A DNA stretch of 64,000 nt. Origin: Rebecca billardiae RCC1528 (lineage: Eukaryota; Haptophyta). This document shows positions 11,809-22,337 of the stretch, piece after piece. The stretch lies in NCBI GenBank assembly GCA_965240325.2, contig OZ251236.1, positions 1,426,001 to 1,490,000 on the forward strand, written 5' to 3'. The notes under the pieces were generated by a model. It had not been told where the DNA came from. It searched no databases and saw only the letters and a program-made list of their open reading frames with translations. Position numbers and translations under genes: made by a program. The stretch's first letter is position 1; each line of letters opens with the position of its first letter.

Positions 11809-11873
11809 CGGATTCTTAAGGCTTTTTCTGGTGCGCATTCCTGAAGAAAGTTTAATCATATATATATATATAT
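11809..11873. repeat. Right terminal inverted repeat
   Basis: Reverse complement of the left end. It begins CGGATTCTTAAGGC and finishes in a TA run abutting the duplicated ACTATGAGTAT. Confidence 0.9.
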
Positions 11874-11884
11874 ACTATGAGTAT

Positions 11885-12214
11885 GACTATCATAGCCCGA
11901 ACTCGGCTGGTCCGATATCGGCCCCGAGTCCGAAGCTAGTAGTGGCTAACTAGTGCGCCGCCCAACTTTGGCAACTGCGTCAAGTGCGGCACTGCTGTCG
12001 TCACGGTCAGTTCCGACTCAGTACAGAGTACTACAAGCAGCCGAGTAGTACTGTACTACGCCCGAGTTACGCCGGAGTACGGATTTCTGTAGTCGGCAGA
12101 TTCGGGACGATGCTGGAATAATAACGGCGGAACCGTTGACGAAGATGAGAGTGACGATCCACGACTACGCTTTCACATCTGCACGACGACCGTATTGTTA
12201 AAGCATAGCGTGTG
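11885..12214. other. Intergenic, 3' flank of the ITFG1-like gene
   Basis: Less GC-rich sequence between the right end of the transposon-like element and the stop codon of the convergently read minus-strand gene. It should hold that gene's 3' UTR. Nothing else was seen. Confidence 0.4.
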
Positions 12215-14578
12215 TTACAACGGCAGCGAGGGCGCCATCGCCTTCTTCTCGCGAATGTCTTCTCGTCGCTCACGCAGCTCGAGAAGGACGACCACCTGCA
12301 CCCCGGCAGCGGGCACAGCAGCGGAGCGCGCGTGCAGGCGCTGTCAGCACGGCGCGGGCACACCCTGTGGGCGAGCGCGCGGGGCGCATGTGCGCGTGTG
12401 AGCGTGTGCGCGCACCATCCCGATGATCGTCAAACCCGACGCGAGCGCGAGCGCAACCCACGGCAGCATGTTGGCCTTGCTGATGTACAGCTCGACCGTC
12501 CAGCGCGACGGCTTGTCCGGCGGGTACGGAATCGCGATCAGCTGCGAGTTGGGGATGATGCCCGCGTTGAAGCGACGGCGGAGCGGCGGCGCGGCCGGAT
12601 CCTCGTCCGAGCCGAGAGGCAGCCCCACCCAGAAGTCGTTGACGTAGTCGTTCGTGCGGCCGAGGCCGAAGAGCACGTACGGCGTGAGCAGCGCCGAGTG
12701 CGCCGACACGGCGAGCTGCGTGCCCGCGTACACCCGGCGCGAGCCGGCGGCCGAGTTGGACGCGAACATGAGCGAGACAGCGGGCTGGTTCACGCCGTAC
12801 GGCGGCGGGCTCGGGTCTGCAGCCTTGGTGCCGCACCAGCGCAGGCACTGGCCGCCGAGCGTCAGCACCTTGAGGAAGTACGCGTCGGACTGGAACGCGT
12901 TGCGCGCGACGGTCATCGAGGGCGAGCCGGGCGAGCCCCCGAGCAGCATGATGTCGAGGTTGCCCGTCTCGTCGACGTCAAAGAAGGCGGCGCCGTGCGC
13001 GCCCGGCGCGCCGATGGCTGCGCCCAGGTCGAAGTGGCTCGCGCCCTTGCCGCCGTCGGATCCGCCGCCGTCGCCGCCGCCATCCCCGCGGCCGCCCTCG
13101 CCGCCGCTACCGTCTGCGAGCACCACGGTGCCCTCGGCCGTCTGCCGCCAGCTCGTCGCGTCGAATGACACCGCGGCGCCCGCGCGGCGCACGTTCCGAA
13201 GCAGCAGCGTGCGCGAGGTGCCGCTCCGAGGCTCGTGCAGCCCGGCCAGCAGGTCCGGCAGGCCGTCCAGGTCGAAGTCGCCCACGCGCACGAGCGGCGG
13301 GAGCGGGAGCGGCGAGGTGGAGGGCGCGAAGCCGCCGAGCCCGTCCGGGAGCCGGCCGATCGACACGTTGGCGAGCTGCAGGCTGAAGGGCGTGCGCACG
13401 CACAGCGTCTTGGAGGGGTGCGGGCGCAGGCTGCGCGCGCCGCGGGGGCGCGCGCGATCGGGAGGGTGGGCGCGTGGGCGGGCCGCGGGGCAGACGGGGG
13501 CGCGGGGCGAGGGCTCGTCGGGCGCGAGCACCGCCGCGCCGCCCACGAGGCGTGGCGCGCACATGGTCACGCTCACGAGCGGCGGCGTGTCGGTCGCGTT
13601 GGCGTCGGTGCAGCCGGCCACAACGTCGCACTGCGGGCCAATCGCGTCAATGGTGCCGTCCGCGTCCAGGTCCGCCCACGCGAGCTGCTGCACGCCCGGC
13701 GGGAGCTCGAGCGTCGCGCTCGGCTTGAGCGCCGGCACCTTCGAGCCGGGAGGCGGGTTCAGGTGGCCGGCATGCCCGTCGCCGCGCGCGGGCCACACCT
13801 CGAGCGCGATGCGCACGCCCGGGCCCGTGCGCACGCCGGCATCCGAGCGCACCGGGACCACCAGGTCAGCGCGGCAGTCGCCGTCGATGTCCACGGCGGC
13901 GGGCGAGGGCGTGTGCGCGAGCGGGCGCGAGCCGAGCCGCGCGCTCACGCGCTCGAACTCGCCGTTGCCATTGTTCAGCCAGAACGCGCGCTCGCCTCGC
14001 CCGACGAGTGCGTCGTCGTCGTCACATCGCTCGCCGAAGAGGTCACTCGCCGGGTCGGCGTCCGCGTTGAAGACGAGTGGCTGGCCGAAGGCTGGCGGGA
14101 GGCGCACGGGCTCGCCGAAGCGCGTCGTGTGGCCCGGGATGAACGTGAGCTCCGTGCACGGGGGCGGGAGCGCAGAGCTCGCGTTGGCCGCGCGCGGCGT
14201 CGTGCTCATCACGAGCGCGTCGAGCTGCCCGTCACGGTTGAGGTCGGTCGCGACAACGTTGACGATGGCCGAGCGGCCGACGCGGACCGATGGGCCCTGA
14301 CGAAACGTGCGCGCCTCGTGGTCCCACAGCAGCACCGAGAGCGAGTCGCGCGCAGGCGGCACGACGAGCACGTCTGTGTATTGGTCCGAGTCGAAGTCGC
14401 CAAACGCCACGGGTGTCGCGTGCACGCCGTGGAGGTGCACGGCGCGGGTCACATCGTCGAGCACGTGCGTGCTGTATGCTTCCATCTCATTCACGTTGAA
14501 CGCCGCCGCCAGCTCCGGGAAGACGACCGCGGCCGCGGCCACCACCACCACCCATCCGCCGCCCGACGCGAGCGTCAT
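12215..14578 (-). CDS. ITFG1: ITFG1/TIP-like FG-GAP membrane protein
   Basis: Homologue of T-cell immunomodulatory protein (integrin alpha FG-GAP repeat containing 1), a type I membrane protein with a beta-propeller ectodomain. Exons are 14578-12416 and 12295-12215 (intron 120 bp, GTGCGC...GTGCAG, phase 0), giving 747 residues. There is a signal peptide at 1-26. Calcium-loop motifs of the D-x-D-x-D-G type follow: DFDSDQYTD (61-69), DLNRDGQLD (112-120), then DIDGDCRAD, DLDADGTID, DFDLDGLPD and DVDETGNLD. Family-typical YVLFGLGRTNDYVNDFWVG and IIPNSQLIAIPYPP precede a transmembrane helix. The last exon supplies a short charged tail (LELRERREDIREKK) like the animal tail. An Arg/Pro-rich in-frame stretch around residues 340-410 could be an unspliced intron (possible GTGAGC donor, CTGCAG acceptor). 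Confidence 0.88.
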
Positions 14579-14953
14579 GGCGGATGCGGGCGGGCGCAAG
14601 CGTTGCGCTGCTTGAAAGGCGCCCAAGGCGGCGGCGGACGAAAAATCAAAAATGCACTACCGGGAATAACCGGGTGTAGAGTTTTCCGGCCGGTTCGGTA
14701 ATTTCAATTTATTCATCCGCGCGCTTTTTACTACGCGGCCGCGCGCTGTCATCATCCGCATTCATCGAGCGTTCGGACGAGCTTCTGCGCTCAGACTGCG
14801 CGCGCACAGCAAGTTGGCGCAAGTTATGGGGACGAAACGACACATAGGCCAGAATAATGAGCACTCACATTCTCAGCTAGCGGAGCGCTTGATGTCAACA
14901 GTTCTCGAGTCGGTGACTCCTAAGTCTGAGGACTGAGCCCTGACGAGGTGACG
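14579..14953. other. Intergenic, 375 bp
   Basis: Separates the ITFG1-like start from the stop of the upstream minus-strand gene. AT content rises around 14640-14720 and 14800-14880, as expected of a promoter and 3' UTR. No gene was seen. Confidence 0.4.
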
Positions 14954-17221
14954 TCACCTCTCGTCGTGCTGCTCGTGCATCGATTCGTCGTGCGTGAGTG
15001 TGATCGACGGCTTGGTGGGTGCGGGCCCCACGCCGCTGTGCATCGCTGGGCTCTGCAGCCGCGTGCGCGCGCGGCTGTCTGCCGCCGAGACCGACGCGCC
15101 GTCGGCGGCGGCCGCCGCGCTCTGCACGTCGTCCTCCACGCCGTGCGCCGGCATCGGCGAGCGCGCGGGCGACGCGCCCGTGCTCGTCGACGACGAGGTG
15201 ACGACCAGCAGCGGCCGCGCGCGCCCGCGCGCCGCCGCGCTCGTGGGGGTGCCGTTCGCGTCGGCGAGCGGGGGCAGGGCACCGCCCGTGGTCGAGGGCG
15301 TGCTGTCCGCCGCGCTCGGCCGGTGCAGCCGCATCGGCGAGGAGCGCAGGTACGGCTTGCTCACGTACGGCGGCGGCTGGCTCGGCGGGCTCGGCTCCTG
15401 CGACGAGCCGGCGCGCGCCGAGTTTGCGGGCGACTGGCTGGCCGCGCGAGCCTCGCGCTCGAGCTGCTTCTGCCGCGTGGAGAGGAGGTAGCGGCGCGCG
15501 ACCATGAAGTTGGTGCGCGTCTTGGCCACCGCCTGGTCCGAGCGCCGCCGCGCGCTGCCCGCGGCGCTCGCCGAGCTCGGCGTGACGGGCGCGGGCGACA
15601 CGGGCGGGCGCAAGGCCATGGGCGACTCTGCCGAGGGCGGCGCGTCGCGCGTCGCCATCCGCGCGAGCTGCTCGTCCAGCTGGCCGGCGAGGTCCATCGC
15701 CAGCGAGCCGCCCAGCCGGTTGCCCAGGTCTTCGATCAGCGCCGAGACCGCCGCGTCCGCGCCCACCTCGATCGCCGCCTCGGACAGCCCCTCGTGCAGC
15801 GTCAGCATCTGGTCCATGTGCTCGCGCATCGTCGAGAGCTGCGAGGCGGACGCGCTCAGCTCGTCGTTCAGCTGGCTCACCGAGCCCTCGGCCACCATCG
15901 CGCGCGCCTCCCACTCGCGCGCGGCCTCTTTCTGCTGCGCGAGGTTCGTCTCGGCCTGCGCGCGCGGCGCGGCGGCACGAGCGCGCACCCGCGTCTCGAG
16001 TCAGCGTGGCGCGCGCGCGCGGGCGCGCGCGCGAGCGCGCGCGCGGGCGCGGGCGCGGCGTGCGGACGAGGCGGTCCGCATCAGGGCGCTGGCGGCACGC
16101 ACCGTGGTGAGCTCCTCGTTGAGCTGGCGCAGCGCGGCCTCCGCCTCGGCGTGCTGCTCGCGCAGCCGCGCGCTCAGCGCCGCGTTGTCCGCCTGCTTCG
16201 AGCTGAGCTGCGTGGCGAGCTTGGCCGAGAAGGCCTGCACCGCCTCTGCGTACGCCTGCAGCTGGTGCACCTCCGTCTGCATCGCCGTCAGCTGGCGGAG
16301 CTGCGAGCGGAGCGAGATGCGGCGGGAGTGGCGCACCTCCGCGTCGGGCCCGCCCGATGGTCCGCCCGCCGCCTCCACCTGCTGCAGCTGGCGCGAGAGC
16401 CCGCGCTCGACGAGCTGGATGAAGGAGTTGGTCTGCGCGGGCGACTGCGGAGGGGTCGGCTGCTTGGCGGCCGCCGCGCCGCTCTGCGCTGGCGGCGCCT
16501 CGGCGACGGGCGACAGGGGTCCGGCGGCGTCGGCGGACACGGCGTCCGCCTCCGCACTGGTCACGCTCATGCTCGCGCCCGCACCCCCGCCCTCGCCGCC
16601 GCCCGCGCCCGCAGCCGCCTTCGCAGCCGCGGCTGCCGCCTGCGCCTCGGCGCGCGCCGCGTCCGCCTTCTGCTTCTCGAGGTGCAGCGCCTCGTTCATC
16701 TGCTCGAGCACCTCGTTGCGGTGGGCGATGTGCTTGAGGTCGGCGCGCAGCCGCTCCTGCTCCGCCTCCGCCGTGCCCACCCGCTCCTGCAGCGTCTCGA
16801 TCTCCGCCTCGGCCGCCGACAGCTTGGCCGTCAGCACCTCGGTGTGCAGCCGGTAATCGTCGCACCGCTGCTTGAGCGCGCGGTTCTGCTCGATGAGCTC
16901 GCCGGCCGAGCGCTTGACGCCGGCGGCTGTTGCGCGCGTCGCGCCTGCGAGCGCGGGCAGGGCAGGCGGCGGCGAGCCGCCCGCGTGCGAGCGCAAACCG
17001 ACCGCGGTGCTCGGCGCGATGTAGAGCTCCCGGGCCGCACGCTGCGGCGCGAGCCGTTCGCGCTTGGTCGAGTCCGCGACGTATTTGCCGATCTCGAGCT
17101 GGTGCTGCACGTAGATCGAGCGCGCCTGAACCTCGCGAGGCTCGTCTGGGGCCGTTGGTGGCCGCGAAGCCGGTGTCGACGCGTTTCCAGAGCCGCGTCG
17201 CCTGAGGCTGTGCGGCTGCAT
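14954..17221 (-). CDS. Coiled-coil protein of unknown function
   Basis: Not recognised. Exons 17221-16103 and 15955-14954 are joined in phase 0 across a 147-bp intron (GTGCGT...CGCGCAG), giving 706 residues. Splicing removes an Arg-Ala repeat and restores a continuous heptad region (EELTT then AETNLAQQKEAAREWEAR), which supports it. Residues about 1-110 are basic and Ser/Pro-rich. About 115-200 form a strong coiled coil (LIEQNRALKQRCDDYRLHTE, then AEAEIETLQERV). Next come an Ala/Gly linker, a second coiled coil of about 270-420, and a Ser/Pro/Ala-rich tail. The start is the first ATG, since the frame upstream only has TTG. There is no signal peptide or membrane segment. A cytoskeletal or centrosomal scaffold is conceivable but unproven. 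Confidence 0.75.
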
Positions 17222-17572
17222 GACGCTTGAGCGACGCACTGCCACCCTGCTGGCGACGAGCGACAAAAGGTGCAACCTGCAACGCTCGAAACGACGAATC
17301 TAAATAGCCGCAGCAACTACTAAACCAAGGCGTGTGGTGGACCCAATGTGGCTCAAAGACTGACAGGAGGCGAAAATAGCACAACACCGCTCTATATCTA
17401 GGTCCATGATATGATTCGGTTAGAGTATGACTATCAATATCTACCGTACCCGCTTTTGCCCGAAACGACGAACCCATGTATTAGAATCGCCAACGACATT
17501 TTATTCTTCTCAACCATCGGGAGCATCAGAGTGGCGGGCTTGTTCCGCACAGGGCGCGAGCGGGCGCGCGCG
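17222..17572. other. Intergenic, 351 bp
   Basis: AT-richer than the flanking genes (17280-17520). It should contain the coiled-coil gene promoter and the 3' UTR of the Patched-like gene. No gene was seen. Confidence 0.4.
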
Positions 17573-20500
17573 TCAAAGCAGGCGCGCGGCCGTGGACGCT
17601 GTGGCGCCGGCCCGCGCGCTCGGCCGCGGCAACGGGCCGATGAGCGAGAGCATGACGGGCACGAACGCCAGCCCCGCGAGCAGTCCGAGCAGGATCGCGC
17701 CCCAAACGAGCACGAAGAAGGTGCGGAACACGGGCGAGTGGCTCGCCGCGAGGAAGAGCGTGCCGAGGAGGGTCGAGCCGCCCGCGTTGAAGATCGAGAA
17801 GCCGATCGCGTCGAGCGCCTGATGCACCTTCTCCTCGCGCGTGCGCCCCGGCGCCATCACGTACGCGTGGCCGATGTGGCACGAGTAGTCGATGGCGAGC
17901 GCGAGCGCGAGCAGCAGCGACACGAGCGTGATCGTGTTGAGGGGCAGGTCCAGCAGCACCTGCGCACGGCAGGGGCGCAGGGCGTGCGCGCGCACTCAGC
18001 ACTCACTCACCACGTTCCCTCACCCGCGCACGCGCTCGGCCCGCGCCTCGCGTGCAGATCGCCGCACCATCGCGCCGAGCAGGAGCACGTCGATGCAGCC
18101 GACGGTCACTGCGCACAGCAGCGCGAGGCGCACGGGCAGGAAGAGGCAGAGGCAGCAGAAGATCGCGCCGGCGGCCTGCAGCAGATTCTTCAGCCCGAAG
18201 CGCGGCATGATGTAGTCAGCGAGCGCGAACTCGTACTTGAACGAGTACATGGCCGCGTCCACCGTCGGGCGGTACTTGTCGATCACGGCATCGAGCTTCT
18301 CATAGTTGTGCCAGGCCGCCACCAGGTTGCCGGGCATGCGCGCAGTGAGAATGAGACGGTGTGCCTGTGCATGGCGGGGATTGGGTGGGCGAGAGCGCGT
18401 GAGCATCATACTGTACCGTCAGCGCAACGCGCTGGGCTGCGGTGCGCGCGCATGGCGTGCGCGCCGGGGCGCGCGCCGGCGCGCACGCCGCACACCTCGA
18501 TCAGCCCAGGCGTGTTCCCGAGCACCACATCCTGCTCAAAGTCCTTGCCGCCCTGCACGAGGGGCACGCTGCCATCGCTGTGCGAAGCCACACCGGCCGC
18601 GCCCGAGATCGAGCGCGAGATGGCGTACTGCAGCAGCGAGACGAGGGACATGGACGCGTGCTGCGGCGCGACGGCGAGGGCTGGGCCCTCGTCCTCCTCC
18701 GCCTCGGCCGCGTCGATGTCGGCGGCGGCGGCTGTGGCAGCCGAGGCCTGCGTGCCCGCCGCCTCCACGCTCGCGCTCGAGCTGGCTTCGCGCGGTGCGG
18801 CCGCAGTCGTCAATGGGCGGCTGGCCGTCGCTGCCGGCGCAGTAGCCACGGCGGCGCTGGCGGAGTCCGCATGCTGCTCAGCCGTAGCGGGTGTTGGCGT
18901 TGGCGACGGTGCTGCAGCCTCCGCTGCCGCCTGATGCTGGTGAGCGGCCCCGCCGTGCGGCGCGCCTGCGCCCTTGCCACCGTGGGCGTGTGACCGCATC
19001 ACACGGAGCCGGCGACCAGCGCTGGCCTCTGCAGCAGAGTCCTCCACGGGCGCGGAGCCCTCTTCGCTGTCGGCACCGCCGGCGTCGGCCGCATCGACAG
19101 GCGCGTCGTCCGAGTCAGACTGAGCGGCGGCTGCGCACTTGTGCACGCCGCCGTCCTCGAGGAAGCGCTGCACGTCCTGCTTTGAGCCGAGCTGCCGCGT
19201 CTCGCCAGTCACACCGCTCACGCACTGCCTGTAGTGCGTGTACGCCTCGAGCCAGTTGGTGCGCACCGAGAAGACGAACGGCAGCGAATGCAGCTCATCG
19301 AGCATCGCGCCAATGGCCGCAACCTGCGCCGCGTCCGACACGTTGGTCTTCTGCACGACGAGCAGGTGCGCCGGGTTGCTCGAGCCCGCCCAGTACTGGT
19401 CCAGGTCGTCGACGAAGTCGAGCATCAGCGAGTGGTCCGGCAGCGTCGCGCGCATGTCCAGTCCGACGCGCAGGTGCGGGATCAGGCTGACCGCCACGCC
19501 CACCGCCGAGATCCAGCCGAGCACGACGAGCACGCGCACGGGCGTGCGCAGCAGCGTGCGCGCGTGGTGCCGCTTGAGCCAGCGCTCGACGGGCCTGGGC
19601 TTGGCACGGGGCGAGTGCAAGAAGTCGCCCGCGCCTTCCTCCACCGCGGCCGCATCCTTCGAGGCCCCTCCGACGAGCGCGGGCACGGGCGCGGGCGCGG
19701 CGCGGCGCGGCCGAAGCCGGATGCACGGCAGGCAGTCTGCGCGCCGCGCGTTGATGCGCCGCTCGTCGAGCACGATGCAGCCCGTGAAGACCGTCATCTG
19801 CAGGAAGTAAACCATGGCGATGCACAGCGCGGCGGGCGTGCAGAAGTACGCGTACGCCGGGAAATCGACCGACGCGCCCGTGAGAAACGCGCAGAAGGAG
19901 GTGAAGGACGTGACGGTGATCATCGTGCCGGCGACCCCGAGCGAGGAGCGCAGCCGCGCTGCGACAGGCTGCGAGTCGTCCGTCGCGCCGTACGCAAAGA
20001 CGATGATGATCATGTCGTCGGCAGCGACGCCGAGCAGGGTGAAGCACACGATGGGCGAGATCGGCTGCAGAGGCACGCCGAGGAGCGAGGCCAAGCCGAA
20101 GCCGGACACCATGGCCAAGCCCGTGCACACGCCGCTCACCGTGCCCAGCAGCAGCCGCGAGCGCCGGCCGTCGCACGTGGCGCCGCCGAGCGTGATGCAC
20201 ACGTAGAGCATGATGAAGAGCAGCGAGAGCGCCATCAGGTATGAATCCTGCTGCACGAATCCCTGCGCCTCCTCCTCGTTGAAGCGCGAGGACCAGTACG
20301 ACACGTGCAGCGGCTGGTCGCCCTCCGCGTTCGCGCCGTCCACCAGCGAGCGCAGCATGCGCTCAAAGGCGGCCTGCGTGCCGTCGTGGAAGGCGGGCAG
20401 GCCCTTGTCGTAGAACGCGAGGTACTGCATGGCGTGCACGCGCACAAGACCGGGCTCCTCCGCGCCGGGCAACGGCTCGACGCCGCCCAGGTCGAAGCGC

Positions 20501-21786
20501 GCCTCGTCCACTGCCTCGGAGATCGTGCGGCGCACGTGCTCGTCCGAGCGCACCGCCGATGCCGAATACGACCAGAGCTCGAGCGGCGACGAGACGACGC
20601 ACACGCGCTCGCCCATCATCGCAACGTACCGCTTGGCGCACACGTCCGCGTACGTCGCGTTCCCACCGCCAGGCAGCGGCGCGACCAGCGCGACGAGCCG
20701 CGCGTGCAGCGCGTGCAGCGCGAGCATGCTCTCGGCGGTCGCCAGGTCGCCGCCGTCCTTGCGCCTCATGATCAGGATCGACGGCTCGGGCGCAGCGCCA
20801 AACTTGTCCTCGAGCAGCGCGCGCTCGGCGGCGAGGGCGGACTGCTGCGGGATGTACAGCTTGTGCGAGTTCGTCTCGAACCGCATGAAGAAGAGGCCCT
20901 GCGCGCATGCGAGCGCCACCACCACGCCGAGCACGATCGCGGCGAGCGGCCGCGCGCTCACCGCCGAGCCCGCCGCCTCAAACACGGCGGCAACGCTCCG
21001 CTCGATCGCGTGCTGCGGCTCGCGCGCGCACGCGGACAGCCGAGCGGCAACGCTCAGCGGTGCTTGACCCGCGCCACTCGCGCTGGCTACTCGTGCCTCC
21101 TCAGTGAGCACTGGCAGGGGCGAGCTGCCGCCGCCCACCCGTGGGGCGCCGCCGTTTGTGGGAGCGGGGAGAGAGCCGTTGCCTGCCGGCCCGGCCGCGG
21201 ACGAGAGCGACGAGTCCGTCTCCTCCGTGTGCGAAGGCGTCGCGTCGCCCGGGTGGTGCGCGAACGATGCTTTCGAGATCGGGCCGAGCGCGCCCCACTC
21301 GCCGCCGATCGCCGCGCACTGCGCGCGCACGCACTCGTACATCTCGTCGCGCTCAGCCTCGCCTCCAACGAATCGGCCAAACGCATAGGCCTTTGGCTTG
21401 TCGCGCGTGGCGACGTTGAGCGCGGCGTGCGCGCCGAGGCCGAGCTTGAGCAAGCCGACGCTATCCAGCGCGAACGCGCGCACGCGCCCACCGGTGAGGA
21501 GTGACGCGCGCTGCACAAAGGCGAGGTGGCGCGTCGTCACCACCAGCAGCCCGCTGCTCACCGGGTGCAGCCGGCCGGTGCCGTCACGCAGCCGCGTGCA
21601 CGCGCGGACGGCGAGGACCGCCTCCTCCAGACCGACGCCACCGGCCACCAGCAGCGTGCGCACGTCAGAGTCATCCTGCTCCTGCGCCCCTGATCGGAAG
21701 GGCATCGTCACGCGCGGCGCTGGAATAGCGCGTCGCGGCGCCGTGGATGGAAGCCGGTGCGGTTCCTGTTCGCGCGCGCGCTGCAT
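17573..21786 (-). CDS. Patched/RND-family sterol-sensing-domain protein with N-terminal GRAM-like domain
   Basis: Three exons, 21786-18496, 18364-18068 and 17959-17573 (introns 131 and 108 bp, both phase 0), give 1324 residues. The splices rebuild LGNTPGLIE-AHRLILTARM and DVLLLGAM-VLLDLPLNTI. After TM1 (about 270) come an extracellular loop and a sterol-sensing domain with LGVAADDMIIIVFAY, the first RND proton-relay motif. The second half has LALAIDYSCHIGHAY and AGGSTLLGTLFLA. This is the Patched/Dispatched/NPC1-type permease fold, which moves sterols or lipids by cation antiport. Residues about 40-158 resemble a GRAM/bacterial PH-like module (GLLVVTTRHLAFV). A roughly 200-residue Ala/Ser/acidic insert lies in the second loop. 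An ATG at 21705 is an alternative start. Substrate unknown. Confidence 0.88.
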
Positions 21787-22337
21787 TCTGGCGCCAACAC
21801 CTGGCCGGACTTTTCAGCGCGCAGACGATTTTGCGTTTCGTTCCAGACTCGGCCGGAATGGCGGGGCAGCCTCGGAGTTCCGGAGTCAAGTGATCAGTCA
21901 ACGCACGATGAGTCGATGACTCACAACAAGTTCATGATCATCGTACGTACGTACTGTCGTTAGCATACTGACTGGGCTCTGCGCACCGTTTCGGCGCGAG
22001 CCCACCGAATGATCGGAGTACGGCCTTGTCGTGAACGTGGCGGCATCCTGGACTGAGGTGACGTGCACGGTCAACCCGGCGCCATCGCGAGCCGGGCCTC
22101 ACCCGTCGGCGTCGCGGGCCGAGGCGTGAGTCACATTGATGGACGGCCCCGAAAGCCGTCCCGAGTGGTCGGTCGCAGCGCGCAGCGTGTGCGGTCAGTG
22201 CCCGCCAGCGGCCCCGTGCGCCGCGCACACCCTCGCCGCGTTGCGGCGGTGTGTGCGGCGGCGCGCGGCCAGCTGGCCGGCAGCTGCGTGCGGTGCGCTC
22301 GGCTCGAGCCAGCACCCGGCGCCAGCCGTCAACGTGC
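21787..22337. other. Intergenic, 551 bp
   Basis: Lies between the Patched-like start and the stop of the giant repeat protein gene. It contains TCAGTCAACGCACGATGAGTCGATGACTCA-type interrupted dyads near 21893-21925 and an ACGTACGTAC run near 21943. No gene was recognised. Confidence 0.4.

Larger units (their letters stand above)
8136..11884. mobile_element. Terminal-inverted-repeat element with 10-11 bp target duplication
   Basis: The left end (8146-8207) and right end (11809-11873) are inverted copies of about 62 bp, beginning with a TA run followed by GATTAAACTTTCTTCAGG. The direct repeat ACTATGAGTAT lies immediately outside at 8136-8146 and 11874-11884. A 9-11 bp duplication with long terminal repeats is typical of Mutator-like (MULE) transposons, so that is the suggested class. 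The interior is about 3.6 kb and GC-rich, and several minus-strand stretches look protein-like in shifting frames (about 11353-11859, 10285-10450, 9677-9850, 9150-9381 and 8796-9041). No transposase catalytic motif was recognised. It is either a decayed or intron-rich autonomous copy, or a non-autonomous one. Confidence 0.85.

Noticed and set aside
13235-14701. A 488-codon plus-strand frame opposite the ITFG1-like gene
   Set aside because: Composition is Arg/Ala/Val/Glu noise of GC-rich antisense; the minus strand has clear FG-GAP motifs.
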